Assembly: GCF_932294415.1 (NCBI RefSeq)
Contig: NC_065544.1
Span: 23,101,351 to 23,165,350, forward strand
Source: Quercus robur
Lineage: Eukaryota > Streptophyta > Magnoliopsida > Fagales > Fagaceae
Reading direction: 5' to 3'
DNA length: 64,000 bases
In this document: positions 1 through 13,702 of the stretch, piece after piece
How positions within the stretch are numbered: position 1 is the first letter of the stretch
Layout: each line of letters begins with the position of its first letter
Translations under genes and position numbers: made by a program
The notes under the pieces: model-generated
Database searches by the model: none
What the model saw: the letters and a program-made list of their open reading frames with translations, nothing else
What the model was told of the DNA's origin: nothing

Positions 1-1050
1 TTCACACACACAAAACTTTTCTCCAAATGCATTTTTTAAAATTAAAAATCTCAACTCAATAGCCAAACAAGATTAGCTTCCTCAAACTTATTTAGCAATC
101 ATTTAACTTTTTTTTTTTAATAGTATAAATAAAAAACAAAAGAGATGGGTATTCTCCAAACCAATAAATGGCTTAAAACCTCTTTAAAAGCTTTTATTTA
201 ACTTTTTTCTTTCTTTTTTTGTGTGTACACACGCACATGCATAAGTGAACAAGCATATTAATCTTAAGGAAAAGTTAACAAATACCCACATTGGTTTATA
301 TAATATTTTTAAAAACTTTTTATGAAAAAAAAATTAACTAAATTTTTTAACAACTTTTTATATTTTTCATAATAATGATATTAAACATTTCTTAAAATAG
401 TTCATTAAAAAATATTTTAAGGGCACCCGTTAACTAGAATTATCGGGTCCTTAATCTTAAATTACATTTTTTTTTTTTTTTTTTTTTTTGCTCAGTAGGT
501 TTGAATCTAGGACATATTAAATTTCTATCACCCCTCCCTTTTATGTTATAGCCCAACAGACTGAGATTAGTTAAAACATTTAAATCATTATGTCATAAAC
601 AATTTTTTTTTTTTTTTTTTTTTTTTAGAAACAAACACACACCAATAAGAGAGAAAAAAATTCGAACACAAAAACACACTATAATTCCACTAAAAAACTC
701 TTCAATTAACGGGCAAGGTTTTAAAAATTTTAAAATTAAGGTATCATGAATTAAATTCTCAAGATGAGGAGCACATGGTGAATCGCTTAAAATTGAGCAT
801 GTACTTCCAATTAAGTTGGAAATGATGTCATCACTACTCGCTAGTTGGTTCTCTTCTCTCCTCTTTTTTGTCTAGTCAGTCGGTTTGTCTTGGTGGGTCC
901 TACTTGTAATCTTAGGTGGCAAAAATTTACTGGCCACTGACTCATATTGATCAGATTAATATTATAGAGTTTGAGTGGATAGGACTCAGGAGCTGCTCCC
1001 TTTTCAAACTACCAATAAGTTCACACTCTCTTCCCATTACAGAGTAGTTA
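1..1050. other. intergenic DNA upstream of ABC4
   Basis: AT-rich sequence with poly-T runs near 468-489 and 602-626. I see no coding exon or recognisable repeat ends. The last few hundred bases should hold the ABC4 promoter, but no single element can be assigned with confidence. Confidence 0.5.
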
Positions 1051-1183
1051 CAGTTACCTTTGCTTGTCTTCCCCAAGAGACCCAACTAACTGTCACTCTT
1101 ATCTCTTAGGCTCATCACATATACAAAGCAAAAGCAAGAGTGAGTGTGAGAGAAAGAGTCTCAGAAATATGTCACTTTTCCAG
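1050..1183 (+). other. ABC4: probable 5' UTR exon of ABC4
   Basis: A consensus donor (CAG then GTGAGA) lies at 1184, about 0.9 kb before the coding start at 2099, in a pyrimidine-rich, leader-like stretch. An ATG at 1169 sits 15 bases before the donor. It does not open into the ABC4 frame through any acceptor I tried, so it is at most a short upstream ORF. The transcription start is not defined by the sequence. Confidence 0.5.
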
Positions 1184-2098
1184 GTGAGACGCTAACCCTG
1201 CAAGCTACTTCTCTTTCTTGAACCGCACAAACTCTTATATATATATATATATATTCTTCATTACCGCTGTTATTTATTGTCATTTTTTTTAGCTCCCAAC
1301 TTTGGTTATTTTATTTTATTTGAATTTGTGCATCTATAGAATGTTAAAGATTATGTTACCATTGTCTTTGAAATGAAACCATTCCACTGTATTCTTTTAG
1401 GAAACGAGGGCAGCATGTCATGATATAGACTTATTTTTAGTGTTTATTGGAAGATGAATAAACTGAATAATTATGCCAAAGAAAAAAGAGAGAAAGAAAT
1501 GAGTGTAACATGTCACGGGATAGACTTATTTAGTGCTTAGCAAAGTTCTCGTTGAAGGATGAAATTATCAAATTTAAGCTCATTAAGATTGCCTGGCATG
1601 GTTTTCATTTTTCAAATATCTGTATTGACGGTTATTTTTGTTCTCAAATTTGTGTTGAGAACTACATTTTAAGTGGTATTGTCTATTAAAATGATAATTT
1701 GATTTGTAATTACATTTTTTTTTAATGAAAGTAGCGAAACCAGAGTTTAACCATGGCAGAAAGGGAAACAAAAGTTCTGATGATCTAGATTTTACTATCA
1801 AAAAAGTAGGCATATGTCGGTTCAGTGCTAAAATTGTTATGGGTTATATATTGATTGATGACTTGATGCTTATGTTGCTATATATAATGTGTGAATGGGT
1901 CATTTGGACATAATAACTGGGCGAAAATGTGTAATTTGTCCATCTTCAAAGTAGCATTCATCATTGAAGTGGACATTATTGTTACTATAATTTCTAATCT
2001 GGTGTTTTTTTGAAATGTCAGTGTTAGTGGGACACAGCTGAATGGGATTAAATGTATTCCTCCTTGTTTCTAGACAATATTGGAATGCATAGATATCA

Positions 2099-5000
2099 AT
2101 GGCCACCATATATTGTAACCTAAACACAGGGTCTGGTCTGAAGAAACTCAATGAATACCTTCTGCATCGGAGTTACTCAAATAGGCAAGTTTCATCTCTT
2201 TTTTTTTTAAATCCCAAACATTCTGTAATTGTTCTTATGAGACATTGATTTGTGTGGTATTTCTATTATATTCTTTGTCCTTAACGATTCAAACTACAAG
2301 ATATCAATGATGAGATAGTTCATTTGTTATACTTCTGAGCTTCCAAACTTCAAATGATGACGTTTCTGCCGCAACTGAAAACACAAAAAAGAGGGGGGGT
2401 CTTATTAAGTAATGACATGAAATACAAAAAGGAAATAGTCATGTATATATTCTGGAAAGTCCTTAGGCAGTAAATTTAAAATTGGAAAAAAGGTGTAACA
2501 CACTAACAATAAGAAAGAAGCCTAAAGCTGACTGTTTTTATTTCATTATAAAGCTAACCAATCATAAAAGGATGCTATGGCGTTGTTCATAAGGATAACG
2601 TACAGTTTCTAAAATTTTCAAAATGCCATAAGCATAAAGCATCAGAAAGAAAAACAAAATATAGTGAATCATGCAAAAAGGAACTTAAATGAAACAAATT
2701 TTTGTAGTACATGGGAATAAAAACAGTTTGCAAAAACATTGACTAAAATGAAACATTGTATATGACATTTATCTTAAATGCCATTTGAAGATACCAAGAA
2801 GTTATCTATGAGTTCTTGAATAGCATCTTAGAAAATTGAGTTCTTTCTTATTCTTCAAAGTGTTGAATATAGTTTAAAACATTGTAGTTGAAGTTTGAAG
2901 ATACTTTTAATTTGTGTAGAACTCATCCAATGTGGCATGTTGTACAATAAAAGTACAAGGTGCAATGCTTATGATCTAATTTTTTGAAACATATTATTCT
3001 TTTGCTGGCATGCCTGAATCTTCCTGATTATTATTTGATATTTATACTCCAATTTACTTTTTGGTGGAAGAGTGAGAGTGGAAAGTGGGCTCATTTCTAA
3101 TTTTTCTGCATTCACTGACATATCTCATTTTTTAGGTATCATCTAAACTCCAAAAGATCATCAAGCTTCTTCTGTAACAGCAAAAAGCATTTCCATACCA
3201 CTTACAGAAGAAAATTGAAAATAGAAAAAGGACACCAATCTCAACAGGTACTTTCAGAGAGAAATGCAGACTATTCTGGCACGACTACTGAAGAAGAAAA
3301 AGAAAATGATGTTTCTAAGGCAATTTTGATATGGAGGGCAGTTAAATTACCAATATATTCTGTTGCTTTGGTTCCTCTCACTGTGAGTTCTCTGACACTT
3401 TGCATTCTAATCATTTTAGAGTGTAGTCGTTAGCATTACAGTAATAATTTATGACGAGGTAGAGTAATACGAATTGAAATTTAAATTAGGGAAAGTCATT
3501 AAAGATGGTTTGGACATAACAGAGGCTCGAGAATAAACCAGTGTGATATTGTGATTATATTAATGTGAAAGGAACAAAAGGAAAAGGGAGACAGATAATT
3601 ATGTGGGTAGAAGTTGGAAGGACATGGATGTTAAAAAAGTAAATAGGGGTATGACCTTGTAAAAGGCTGAGGTGGCATAAAAGGATCCATGTAGCTGACT
3701 CCAATTAGTTAGAGGATTAAGAGTTAATTGAGTTGGGTTAAATATATTTGTTTAAATTTATTAAAATACCCAGTATCCTTCCTTCTTATGGTGAATCCTA
3801 AATCAAGGGTTTTGCTAGCAAAAGGACAGTTTTAAAGTTGGTGGGAATTTAGGAAGATGACTATTGAGATATGGAGGGACTGAGCCAGTAAATATTTCTT
3901 CTTTTTTCTACACACTGCAATATACTATTATTTGTCTCTTTCCGAGAAATATGAAAGAGTTATTACTTAAGGCCTTCAATTTCCAGTGCTGATTTGGTGA
4001 AACAGTCTTTATCAGACCCTTCAAATTTTGTTTGTTGCACACTCCCACACTAAAGCAATGAATTCTAATTGTGTTCTAGACATTGGAATCAAAATTTCAG
4101 TAATGCACTCATCTATCTTGGTGTTTTTCCCTGTAGTTTAATTGTATGCACTTTGTGTCTTACTCTATTTAGTGTCCACAAACAGGTAGGTAGTGCGGCT
4201 GCTTATTTTCAAACAGGCATATTCTCCGCTAGGCGTTATTTTGTTCTCCTGGCTTCCTCAGTTCTTATTATCACATGGCTTAATTTAAGGTGAGTCATAT
4301 TTACTATTTCAGGTAGTGAGTTGATTATGACTTGAGTCTGAGCAAGCTTAACTGTGAGAGAAACTGCTCATCTAGTAGGGCTTGAAAGATGATATTATCT
4401 TTCTTTTTGTTTATAATCATTTTTTTCTTGCTTTTACATATGGAGCATGTGATGTTTTCTTAGCAACCATAGTGAGTCCTTTAGTTTTTGTCTTGCCAAA
4501 AGCAGCTGTGCTTCAGTCTGCTTTTGGACTTGAGCTTCTTGCATTTAGGTCGAGTCCGATGCTGTTTGCAAACCCAAAATAGCTTTATCTATTCTGCACC
4601 TTTCAAAGCTCAACATTCCAGAATTTTTGAGACATGGATGACTGAAAAAGAGTATTAATTAGGCTCAGCTTCTTGGAAAGGGATGTACTTAGATCTTAGC
4701 AAAACTCTTTTTGCTGTGCGAAATCTCTGGTTTGAAGCTAACTCTTTCTTTGTGACAATGAAGGGATGATGGGGTGCTCACTAATTAATCAACTATAGGG
4801 CCAAAGTGTACTACATGATACTAGTTCACCCTATTTCCAGCTTTCCTTGCTGCTTTCCAATACTTCTTGAGTATTTTATCTCCCAACAACAGTCTGGCTA
4901 TATTATCCTAATTGAGTACCTTACTATAAGCTTCAACCAAATCTCAGGCCTCCTATATATGAGCATTAATAACATGGAGGGCTCCATCCACAGTTCCTGA

Positions 5001-7915
5001 TAGTCCATTACAAGCTAAATTAGAGTCTTTTTCTATTCTTAAATGATAGGATGGTCTATATCTATGTTTCCTAATGATCTCCTAATAATCTGTACATGCT
5101 AATTAAGTCTTTTACAATTCTCAAGCTATAGGTCTCAACAAATGGCCAACTTTGCAGCTAATTGTTATACCCTGGACAGTTTGACTTCCTGTAAAACTCC
5201 ATTTGACTTATACTTCACCTTCAAAACCTTTTCCAAATCCACACTTCCCCCCAAAATTTTAAAAATATAAATAAATTAATAGTATATATAATTATTGAAA
5301 CTTTTAAAGGTTTAGCCTAAAAAATAGGGGGGTTTGGCCTCCTTTAATGTTTAAGTTAATCCGGTGGTGCTCTTAAATTTGTAGGAGTTGCCACCCCCCC
5401 CCCCCCCCCCAATATTAACTTAAAAAAAATTAGGGCAGCCACCTACTGTGTGCGTAGTTCCACCCCTCTCCTCTTCAATCTCTTCATCCTTATGAATTAT
5501 TGATCCAGGGGTATTTTATGATCACACAAGAGCCCTAATGTGCTTATCTATTTCATTGACTCTGCTCTTGTCCTATAATTCACATCCTCTTCAATTTCTT
5601 CATCCTTATGAATTATTGATCCAAACTATTAGTATCTCTGGCCCATCAAGTCTTGCCACTCTTACGTCATTTTTTTCTACTTTTACTATAATTGCATTCC
5701 ATGTACTATGTTTTAGTCCAAATCAGTCCAACGCTTCCAAATTCTGAAGCATCTATCCAAATTTCTAACTTGACATTAACTCCATGTCTAGTTTCATCCA
5801 TTGAAACTATATCAAGAGAGAAAAATACTGCATTAGTTTGTAGAGTCCATTTAATTGGTTTAAGTCAAGATACCAACACAACTCGTTATCTTCATGACTG
5901 AAATTTGTTGACTCCTTAGTACAAATTATCTTTGTGATAGAACTATGTTAACTACTATCCGTTGGCCTCTTCAGCAATGACGTTTATGATTTCGACACAG
6001 GAGCAGATAAAAACAAAAGTGAATCAGTTGTAAACCTCGCTGGAAGGTAAGAGTTATTTTGTTTTTGGAAGTTTTTTTTTTTTTTTCTTCGTTTTAATGT
6101 CCAATAACAATTGCCTAATTATGCTCTATAATGCATTCGGGAAGCCGTACAGTAACTTTACTTGCTGCTTATTCATTTCTTGCTCTTGGCTTCATGGGGC
6201 TGTCATGGACATCCGTGGAGGCAGGAAATATGCGTTCAATAATATCACTGGCATGTGCGATTATTTGTGGTTATATATATCAGGTATAGACATGCCTATT
6301 GCATTTTTCAAAGAAAAAAAATAATCCCACATTTTAGTTGCAGGAACTGATAGTTTAAATGTCCCATTCCCCCTCCCATTGGAGCCAATACTCTATAATC
6401 CAAAAAAAAAAAAAAATTCAAGAACTGAGGTTCAAATCAAACTCCTGGCTTTTGAGGTATTTGCTTCACAACTGCTAATGCCTCCCCCACAATACATAGG
6501 AAAACCAGAATTTCACATATGTTTCCCAAATGGTTGGGATCGAGTTGTGGCGGTCTTAGGTTCAAATCTTATGAGAAATGAGAAACAAAGGTTTTCACAT
6601 CCGTTCAATATCGTCTCTTTTGCAGTGCCCTCCATTTCGGTTAAGCTACCAAGGATTGGGAGAGCCCCTGTGCTTTGCAGCATTCGGGCCATTTTCTAGT
6701 ACTGCTTTTTACCTCTTACAAGGCAGCACAAGGTTATTTGACCTATATAATCACAGGCCATACCTTTAAGATTTTTTTTTTTTTTTGCACAGTTATAATA
6801 ATGACTTCAGGTGGTTTTGACAGTCAGATGAACTATCTTCCCTTAAGTGGTACAATTCTTTCTGCTTCAATCCTTGTTGGCTTCACAACGTCCCTAATTC
6901 TTTTCTGTAGTCACTTTCATCAGGTATTTTACTTCTATAACAATTTATTCTGCATTTAACCCTCCTTGATTGTCTGTGGCAGCTGACATGAATTGCCAAT
7001 GTTTTAGGTAGAAGAAGATAAGGCAGTTGGAAAAATGTCCCCTCTGGTGAATATTCTTCTAGCTAACCTGTTAACGTTTTAGAAATTTTGACAGAGAAAC
7101 AAATAATGGCATTTTATCTGTATTTTAATTTATATGCAGGTAAGGCTTGGCACCAAAAGAGGTTCGACTGTAGTGAAGGTTGCTGTCATAGCACTTTACT
7201 TCTTGTTGTTTGCCTTTGGTCTAATCAAGGCCCTTCCTTTTACTTGTATTGTAAGTCCTTCAAATTGGTAAAGTATACAAATTTAACTTCGGCAGATTGG
7301 CACTTTATTGCATTTTATTTCCTCTACCTCTTACTTTCTGCCTGATTGATTACTCATTTTAACGATATTCTCATCGTTGTTTTCCTAAATCATGGTTTTT
7401 TCCAGCTTTTCTGTGCTCTGACATTGCCCATGGGAAAACTGGTAGTTAGATATGTTGAAGATAACCACAAGGTCAGTAGTAAACTTCTAAGATGCTTGAG
7501 GTTTCAAACCTCTTGTTCTGATCTAACCATAATATGGTTTCACAAGCATGTCTTGCCATTGAAATAAGAGGAACATAGTCATTTAATCGAAGATGCAGAT
7601 TTTCCTTAAAACTACAGTCCACTAGCCTCTCAATCATATATTTTTGGTTGAGCTATGACTGGGAAGCATATGGATGGTGACAGATCTGGAAGCAAATGAG
7701 ATAAATATTCTATTCTTTGTCCTTTGTCATACTAACTTCAATTGGGCTTTAACTTCAGTTAATAAAATTTTCTCTTACAGGACAAACAGAAGATCTTCAT
7801 GGCTAAGTACTACTGTGTGAGATTGCATGCTTTATTTGGAGCCGCATTGGCTGCTGGACTAGTGGTGGCTAGAGCAGTCACTAAAAAATATGTTCCAAGG
7901 CCTATATTCTCTTGA
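2099..7915 (+). CDS. ABC4: 1,4-dihydroxy-2-naphthoate phytyltransferase, chloroplastic (ABC4/MenA)
   Basis: Membrane prenyltransferase of plastids. It joins a phytyl chain to 1,4-dihydroxy-2-naphthoate in phylloquinone (vitamin K1) synthesis, supplying the photosystem I quinone. Coding exons: 2099-2184, 3136-3382, 4186-4289, 5975-6046, 6145-6283, 6626-6732, 6824-6923, 7008-7046, 7140-7250, 7406-7471, 7781-7915. They total 1206 nt (401 aa) and phase is kept at all ten junctions. The N-terminus is Ser/Arg/Lys-rich, like a transit peptide. The UbiA-family Asp-rich motif NDVYDFDTG is at about residues 147-155, and the conserved CPPFRLSYQGLGEP block starts at residue 217. Several hydrophobic helices follow. 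Intron 1 has a GC donor (AG then GCAAGT). The ATG at 2099 is in good context (ATCAATGG) and opens the only frame leading into exon 2; the start is less sure than the core. The Arabidopsis protein is of similar length. Confidence 0.94.
5393..5410. repeat. poly-C tract in ABC4 intron 3
   Basis: About 18 consecutive C residues in the intron between 4289 and 5975. The rest of that 1.7-kb intron shows no coding exon or clear transposon ends. Confidence 0.8.
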
Positions 7916-9229
7916 GATTTGTTCCATGCCTTCAATTTCAAAATCATGATAAGGCAAAGATCCTATTGAGGGTTATGAGATATAAAAATTTGCTGTCAAA
8001 TAACCAGTCTCATGCATGCTGGACAGTTTGCTGGACTAAGCAAATAGAATGAGACTTAATCCTGGACAATTTTTGGAGTTCCTTTTGCAACATTAAATTA
8101 CCAGAAGAGCAACTTTTAGTACATGTTTCACATCTTAACAAACTGTATGTGAGGATATAACCCTAAAGATGACATTACCAGAAAAACATGAAATTTAAGG
8201 GTATAAATTGGATGACGAAAAAATAGTGTAAAGAAACACTAAATTTAAGGGTAGCAATTTAGTCTTTTTTATTTTATTATCAATTTATTACACACTTGAT
8301 TTAAGTCAAATTTGACAGAGAGGCAGTTGAGTAAATTTTTTACATTGACTATGTAGACAAAGAAAAAAAAATCGTAACACCTTTCAGTTTTCTAATTTGG
8401 GCAGTCATTACACCTTTTAGTTTTCTAATAAGTTGTGGTAATTGCTTAACTTTGCCAAGGGATGACCGTATCCGCTAGCTAGGTTGTGGAGTTCCTTTCC
8501 CCTTCAACTGAACAAAATCCCAACTACCCCTTAGATTATCTGAGAACTCATACTAGGCTCGAAAAGCACCTTATGGAATGAATTTCTAATTTTTTGGTTG
8601 GAAAATGCCTTGGCCTTGATACAAAGTTTATAATGAAAGAAAAAAAAATCAAATAACATGTCAACTTATGATTGGTGAAATATAAAGTAGAATACAAAAA
8701 GTGAAACAGAAAATTTGCATTCAACGGGCAAAGCAAGACAAGATAACTTTGAGATAGGGTGGAGATTCCAGGCCTTAACCGGATTTTAGACTTCCAACTC
8801 TACACATGCAAACAATTAGGAGAGTCACACCCTCATTAACTGGTTTAAACAAATCAATGACTAGTAATATGGATTATGGACATGCTCTCCTTTTCAGTTC
8901 ACAAGGTTATGTTTTCTGTCTTATGCCACCTTTGTTGTCTAGTGGTCTGTAATATGAAGCTAAACTTTGCTTCTATTTATAGGTGGAGATTTAAGGGGAA
9001 GCTTGATCCAACCCTAAAGGATCTGATGACACGTCATCATATCATTCACCTCATAAACCCTCTGAGCCACAATCCTCGTGATGTTCCCTTGAGGGGACCA
9101 TGCTCTAAATTTAGGCGCCTTGATCCCTATCCAAGGTCAAGTTGGCATGCAATGTCTTCACTAAGGCGCCAGGTTCCTCAAAAGCCACCTTAATCCACAT
9201 TCATCCTCAATGAGCTAAGCCTCAAATGG

Positions 9230-9780
9230 TATATGGTGTAAAGAGTGATAGGGTCATCTAGGACCACCTTAATCCAAATCTTTTATCACACCCCTACTCA
9301 TTATTGGTATGATATTGTCCACTTTGGGTTATCTCTCATGGTTCTAAAAGGCCTCATACCAATTAGAGTCCAAGGCCTCCATATAAGACTTAGACCTCCC
9401 CCTATCTATGGGGTTAGACATATTATGGTCCAAGTGGCCAAACTTATTGTAACCTCATATACTTGTAGAACAAGTAACTTAACATTGGGTAGGTTAGTCT
9501 AGAGTTATTCAAGTATTATCTAGTATATAAACTCTACAATAACTTTAACATAAGCGATGTGAGACTTAGCCAAGATTTGGTTCTCCCTCACCTCACTCCA
9601 CTTAAGAGGTCTTTTGGCCCTCTGGGTCTCCATAATCCACCCCACCTTAAGGTCCACTTGTCCCCATGTGAGACCTACCCATCATCTCATCACATAGGTC
9701 TCCATATAAGACCCAAGACCTCCCTACCTAAGGGATGTGGGACTTAGTCCAATGCCAATGATATAATTTGTCACAACCCA
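9230..9780. repeat. decayed interspersed repeat, possibly a small non-coding LTR-type fragment
   Basis: Unlike its surroundings, this stretch is rich in short phrases that recur within it, such as GGCCTCATACCAATTAGAG, 'agacctccc', 'ccatataagac' and 'gatgtgggactt'. Such phrases are familiar from small non-coding LTR-type repeats of dicots. Ends and target duplication are not visible, so family and limits are uncertain. Confidence 0.3.
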
Positions 9781-10123
9781 AAGAAAAGTGTTTGCCACAT
9801 ATGCACTTATATCCCAAAAATGCTAGTCTAGTCACAATTGAAAAGTCCTTATAAAATCTAAGGCATCACATCTTTCATCTAATGTGTTAAGTCTTAAAGA
9901 GTGTATGGTGGAATAGAATAAGAAAACCGCTTCTAAGTATACAGTCAACCTGGCTCGTGATTTTTTGTTGGAATCTTATGTCTAAAGTGAACCTAGTAAA
10001 ATTTACTTACAAACCCTATTTGTTTTGGCCTAAAACATTTTCTATAAAATGTTTTTCTCATTTTCAAAGCGTAAAACAATTTTACCCCCAAAGAGAACAT
10101 AACCCCTACTATTGTGAACACCA

Positions 10124-10161
10124 CCCCCCCCCCCCCCCCCCAAAAAAAAAAAAAAAAAAAA
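10124..10161. repeat. poly-C then poly-A tract
   Basis: About 18 C residues run straight into about 20 A residues: a compound homopolymer in non-coding DNA. Confidence 0.85.
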
Positions 10162-11505
10162 ACCACCCCTAAACCTACATAATCAACAAAATAAACTTAA
10201 AACCTCCAAAATGATTAAAATATCTTTGAAATCTCCAATATTACTAAAATACCCTCCTTAAACCACTAATATTACTAAAATACCCCCAAATCATCACAAT
10301 AACAGTAATTGTGAAATCTCCAAAATGACCATGACATGCCTCAAAACTTCAGAAATCTCCAGTTAAAATTCAATATCCTACTGTCCTGCCAAATGGATCC
10401 TTAATATATTTAATTTGAACCAAAAAAAAAATTTGATGCCAAATTTTCAAATCTTATTTAGCCGTACCGTTTTGCATCAATCCATGTGTTTCTTACACTC
10501 AAGAAAAGGTCATGTATTCGTTTCTTATCATCTAAAAATAATAATGATAATAATAATACTAAGTAGAAAACATATCCTCAACTCCTTATCACCGACCCAA
10601 AGAACGGGTTTAAGTTCCATTAAATTTTACCGTCTTGAATCCTAAAACAAAAAACATAAATAATCCATCAAATGCTGAGGATGTATTAAAAATTTTCAGA
10701 TCAATATTAATTTCTTTCGGACATAGCTTCCTTAAAGCTATCAAATGCTATGGTAAAGGAGCTTTATATTAACAACACCATGGACAACAAATTTCATAAT
10801 TTTTTTCACAACTTGGTGTGAGAAATCGTGATTAGTTTAGCATCACTTTTATTGGAACCACTAGCATCACTTTTGCTTTACACCAACAATATCATAAAAC
10901 CAAATTTGAATAAAATTGGAAGGTCCTTCGCTTACAGAGATTTCAATAATATCATAGAAGAGAGTTTGCTCTCCCATTCCTATCCATCAATAATTAGCTT
11001 ATGTATCCAACATATACATCATCTCTCTCACAACATGTGAACCTCGCATGTGAAAGGAATGATTCAATTAGTTGAATAAATAACATACCTTCTCCGCCCT
11101 AAAGTCTAAACCAAGGAGAAGGGCGCGTGGGTAGGAAGCAAAGAAGTGCATCATGATGATATTCTTGGCCAAATGGTTAGGTTTGTGAAATTTGTGGGAA
11201 TTAATTATTTTTCCTAGCTATTGATCTCAAAAATGGTTTGAATTCAATTTGTAAGGCTGTTTAAGTTGAAACACTATTAACAGACGTTCATCATACAAAC
11301 TAGATATGCACACCAATTGATTCCAATAGCCAGTTATTATCCCAGATTGTATGGATTTAATTGGACTAAGTTGTATAAGTTGCATTGTGAGGACATATAC
11401 TAAACCCCATAATGGATGTCTACTAAATATATTGTGACTAGATAAAAAATTATGAGTTGTAATTGTAACTTAACTAGTTCTTTTCGAATATAACACATAT
11501 ATGGA

Positions 11506-11580
11506 TATGTTTCCTTGCGTCGTGACAAATGATGTCAATTCCGTATGTTTCCTCGCGTCGTGACAAATGATGTCAATTCC
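11506..11580. repeat. 38-bp direct tandem repeat, two copies
   Basis: Two adjacent copies starting at 11506 and 11544 share TATGTTTCCT, GCGTCGTGACAAATG and ATGTCAATTCC and differ at one visible position (T versus C). A short local duplication with no coding content. Confidence 0.8.
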
Positions 11581-13702
11581 CTTTCCAATTATTTGCCTTC
11601 ATCGATTCAAGACCAAGATACACTTGAATGTAAAAATTTCATGAAATATTTACCGCGTGGTAACCTGGAATTAGCCAGGTGAATAAGTAGCACTAATTGA
11701 TATTGCAGTATTAATTGTTTATACTACATACTAAACCTTGAACAATAAAATTCCAAACATTCTCCTGTCGAGTCAGGATGTTACCATTGCATTCCAACGG
11801 GACTCACTTTATTAAACAATGCATGGATGAGCATTCAGTCTCAAACATATTAACCACGACTTGCATCAACAAGAACAAAAAACACGCTATCGACCCAGCT
11901 AAACATCTGGAAAATTAACCATGAAAACTATTTAAGGATGCAATGCCTGAAAGTACAGACTATAATTCTTTCTGAAAAATCAATCTACTAAGCTATTTGC
12001 CATCCACAAGAAGCCCCTGGAAATTATGAATTTCATAGATTCAATCTTCCCATGATCTCAGTCACCAGTGTATAGCCCCTTTAAATAATTAAATCTCATA
12101 CAATTATATAGAGTGATCAGACCATGAAGGTGAAACTGAGTAAACAGCCACTTTATTCTTTTGTACTAATGTAATCAGTGGTGATTGCAGCAGTTCTTGG
12201 TCTATATATATGATCATCTTACCATATGCGGCATCACATACTCAGATGACTGCCAGGGTTCTTAGCCCTTCAGATTCGGCAGTAATATACTGCTGAAAGA
12301 ACATAAAATCTAACACAAGTAACAACTCTTTTGATGGTGAGGAATTTTACCTTCTGATCACTCAGGCATTCACAACTCACCATCACATTGGAGTATGTCA
12401 CATATGTCACATCTATCTAGATTCTGTTTCTTTAAACCTTTTTAGTTCCAATGACCATACCCATAATCTTTGATCTCCACAGAATAAAGAGTCATGAGGA
12501 TTGAAGAGTGACGATATCCTAAAAACAATGCAGAGATCACTCAATTCACACAAAGCTAGAAGAGCAAAACCAGTTTTTGAAAATATTTATATTTAGATTG
12601 GTTTCAGATTCATACTCCTATATATATATATATATATATATTCTCCATGAATTATTGCATTTCAATATAAATGTACCGTAGCCACCCAAATAAACTTTGT
12701 TTTGAATCACTGAAAAGAAAAATTGAGTCATAAAGTTACCAAGTTACATTAGCTTATATCAAAAATGTGTTTTTTAGGTTGAATGTCAAAATGATTCTTT
12801 CACAACAATCATTACCCAAAGTCAAGCACCTGCAGCTCCAAAAGCAAACTCATGAGCAACTTAACCTGTTAACCATATGCTTCATGAGTACAATTCACAT
12901 TCTTTACTTGTCAAATAAATCCTCTACTAAAGAAATCCCTCTGTGACCCAAGTCCACCAAATATATGAAGCAAAACAGCTTCATGTAGATCCCATACTTA
13001 ATCCAAGTGTGTGTAAATGAAGTATAACAAGAATGTAGGCAAAGAGGATTAACACATACAGAAAACCCTTAAGGGATTTCTCCCACAAAATTTATTTTTA
13101 TGTGTTCCACATCCCCACTTCAATTTTTATACTGACTTAAGATCATAATTTTGTTATCCATCACATAAAGGCATTCCATGAAGATTATAACTGGAAATCC
13201 ACAGAATATTCAAGACCATAAACAATATATAGCCAGGGAATTTGCTGTTTTATAACACTTAAAGTTTATCCACTGACTGAAGTAACACCAAGGAGAGGAA
13301 TCAGTAGCATCAGCTTCAATTTTGTACATAATGAGTCCATAAAGTCTTCCTTTTCAATTATTAATGAAGTTCCAAACACATTGTTTTCATATTTCCTCTT
13401 AATATTTTATCACTGAAGACCCCATCCTCAAAGCTCAGTCTTAATACTAATTCCTTAATTAACTCCAGAGTACATATGACGAATTGGAGAAGTCAAACTC
13501 TCCTCTGAAGGTCTTCAATTAATGAGAAGTCTTTCTGTTAACAACAAACTCATTTTGGTAATGATGACGCAGTAACTCGTGACATCCACTATATCAACCT
13601 CCAAAGGAGTACTCCTAATTGAGAGGCCAGCTTATGTATGCAAGATGTACTATTTGATACACATTCACAAAAGGTCTTGGAATAACCACAAGCAAACTCA
13701 CC

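Larger units (their letters stand above)
7916..13702. other. intergenic region between two convergent genes
   Basis: Holds the 3' ends of ABC4 (+) and of the RRM protein gene (-), plus decayed repeats. I find no credible coding exon. The stretch 8170-8270 has a weak direct repeat (AAATTTAAGGGTA twice). The part from about 11.6 to 13.7 kb is plain AT-rich sequence, some of which is probably 3' UTR or intron of the minus-strand gene. Confidence 0.5.

Noticed and set aside
1169-1183. ATG in the first exon as the ABC4 start
   Set aside because: Joined to the acceptors I could see, it runs into a stop or a wrong phase. The ATG at 2099 is in phase with all later exons and gives a transit-like N-terminus.
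6389-6600. Extra coding exon in the ABC4 intron at 6284-6625
   Set aside because: An open frame exists, but the adjacent ABC4 exons join in phase without it and the protein family has no insert there.
9245-9747. Plus-strand open frames in the 9.2-9.8 kb repeat
   Set aside because: Repeat-derived, Pro/Leu-rich and without a recognisable family. The DNA looks like a decayed non-coding repeat.
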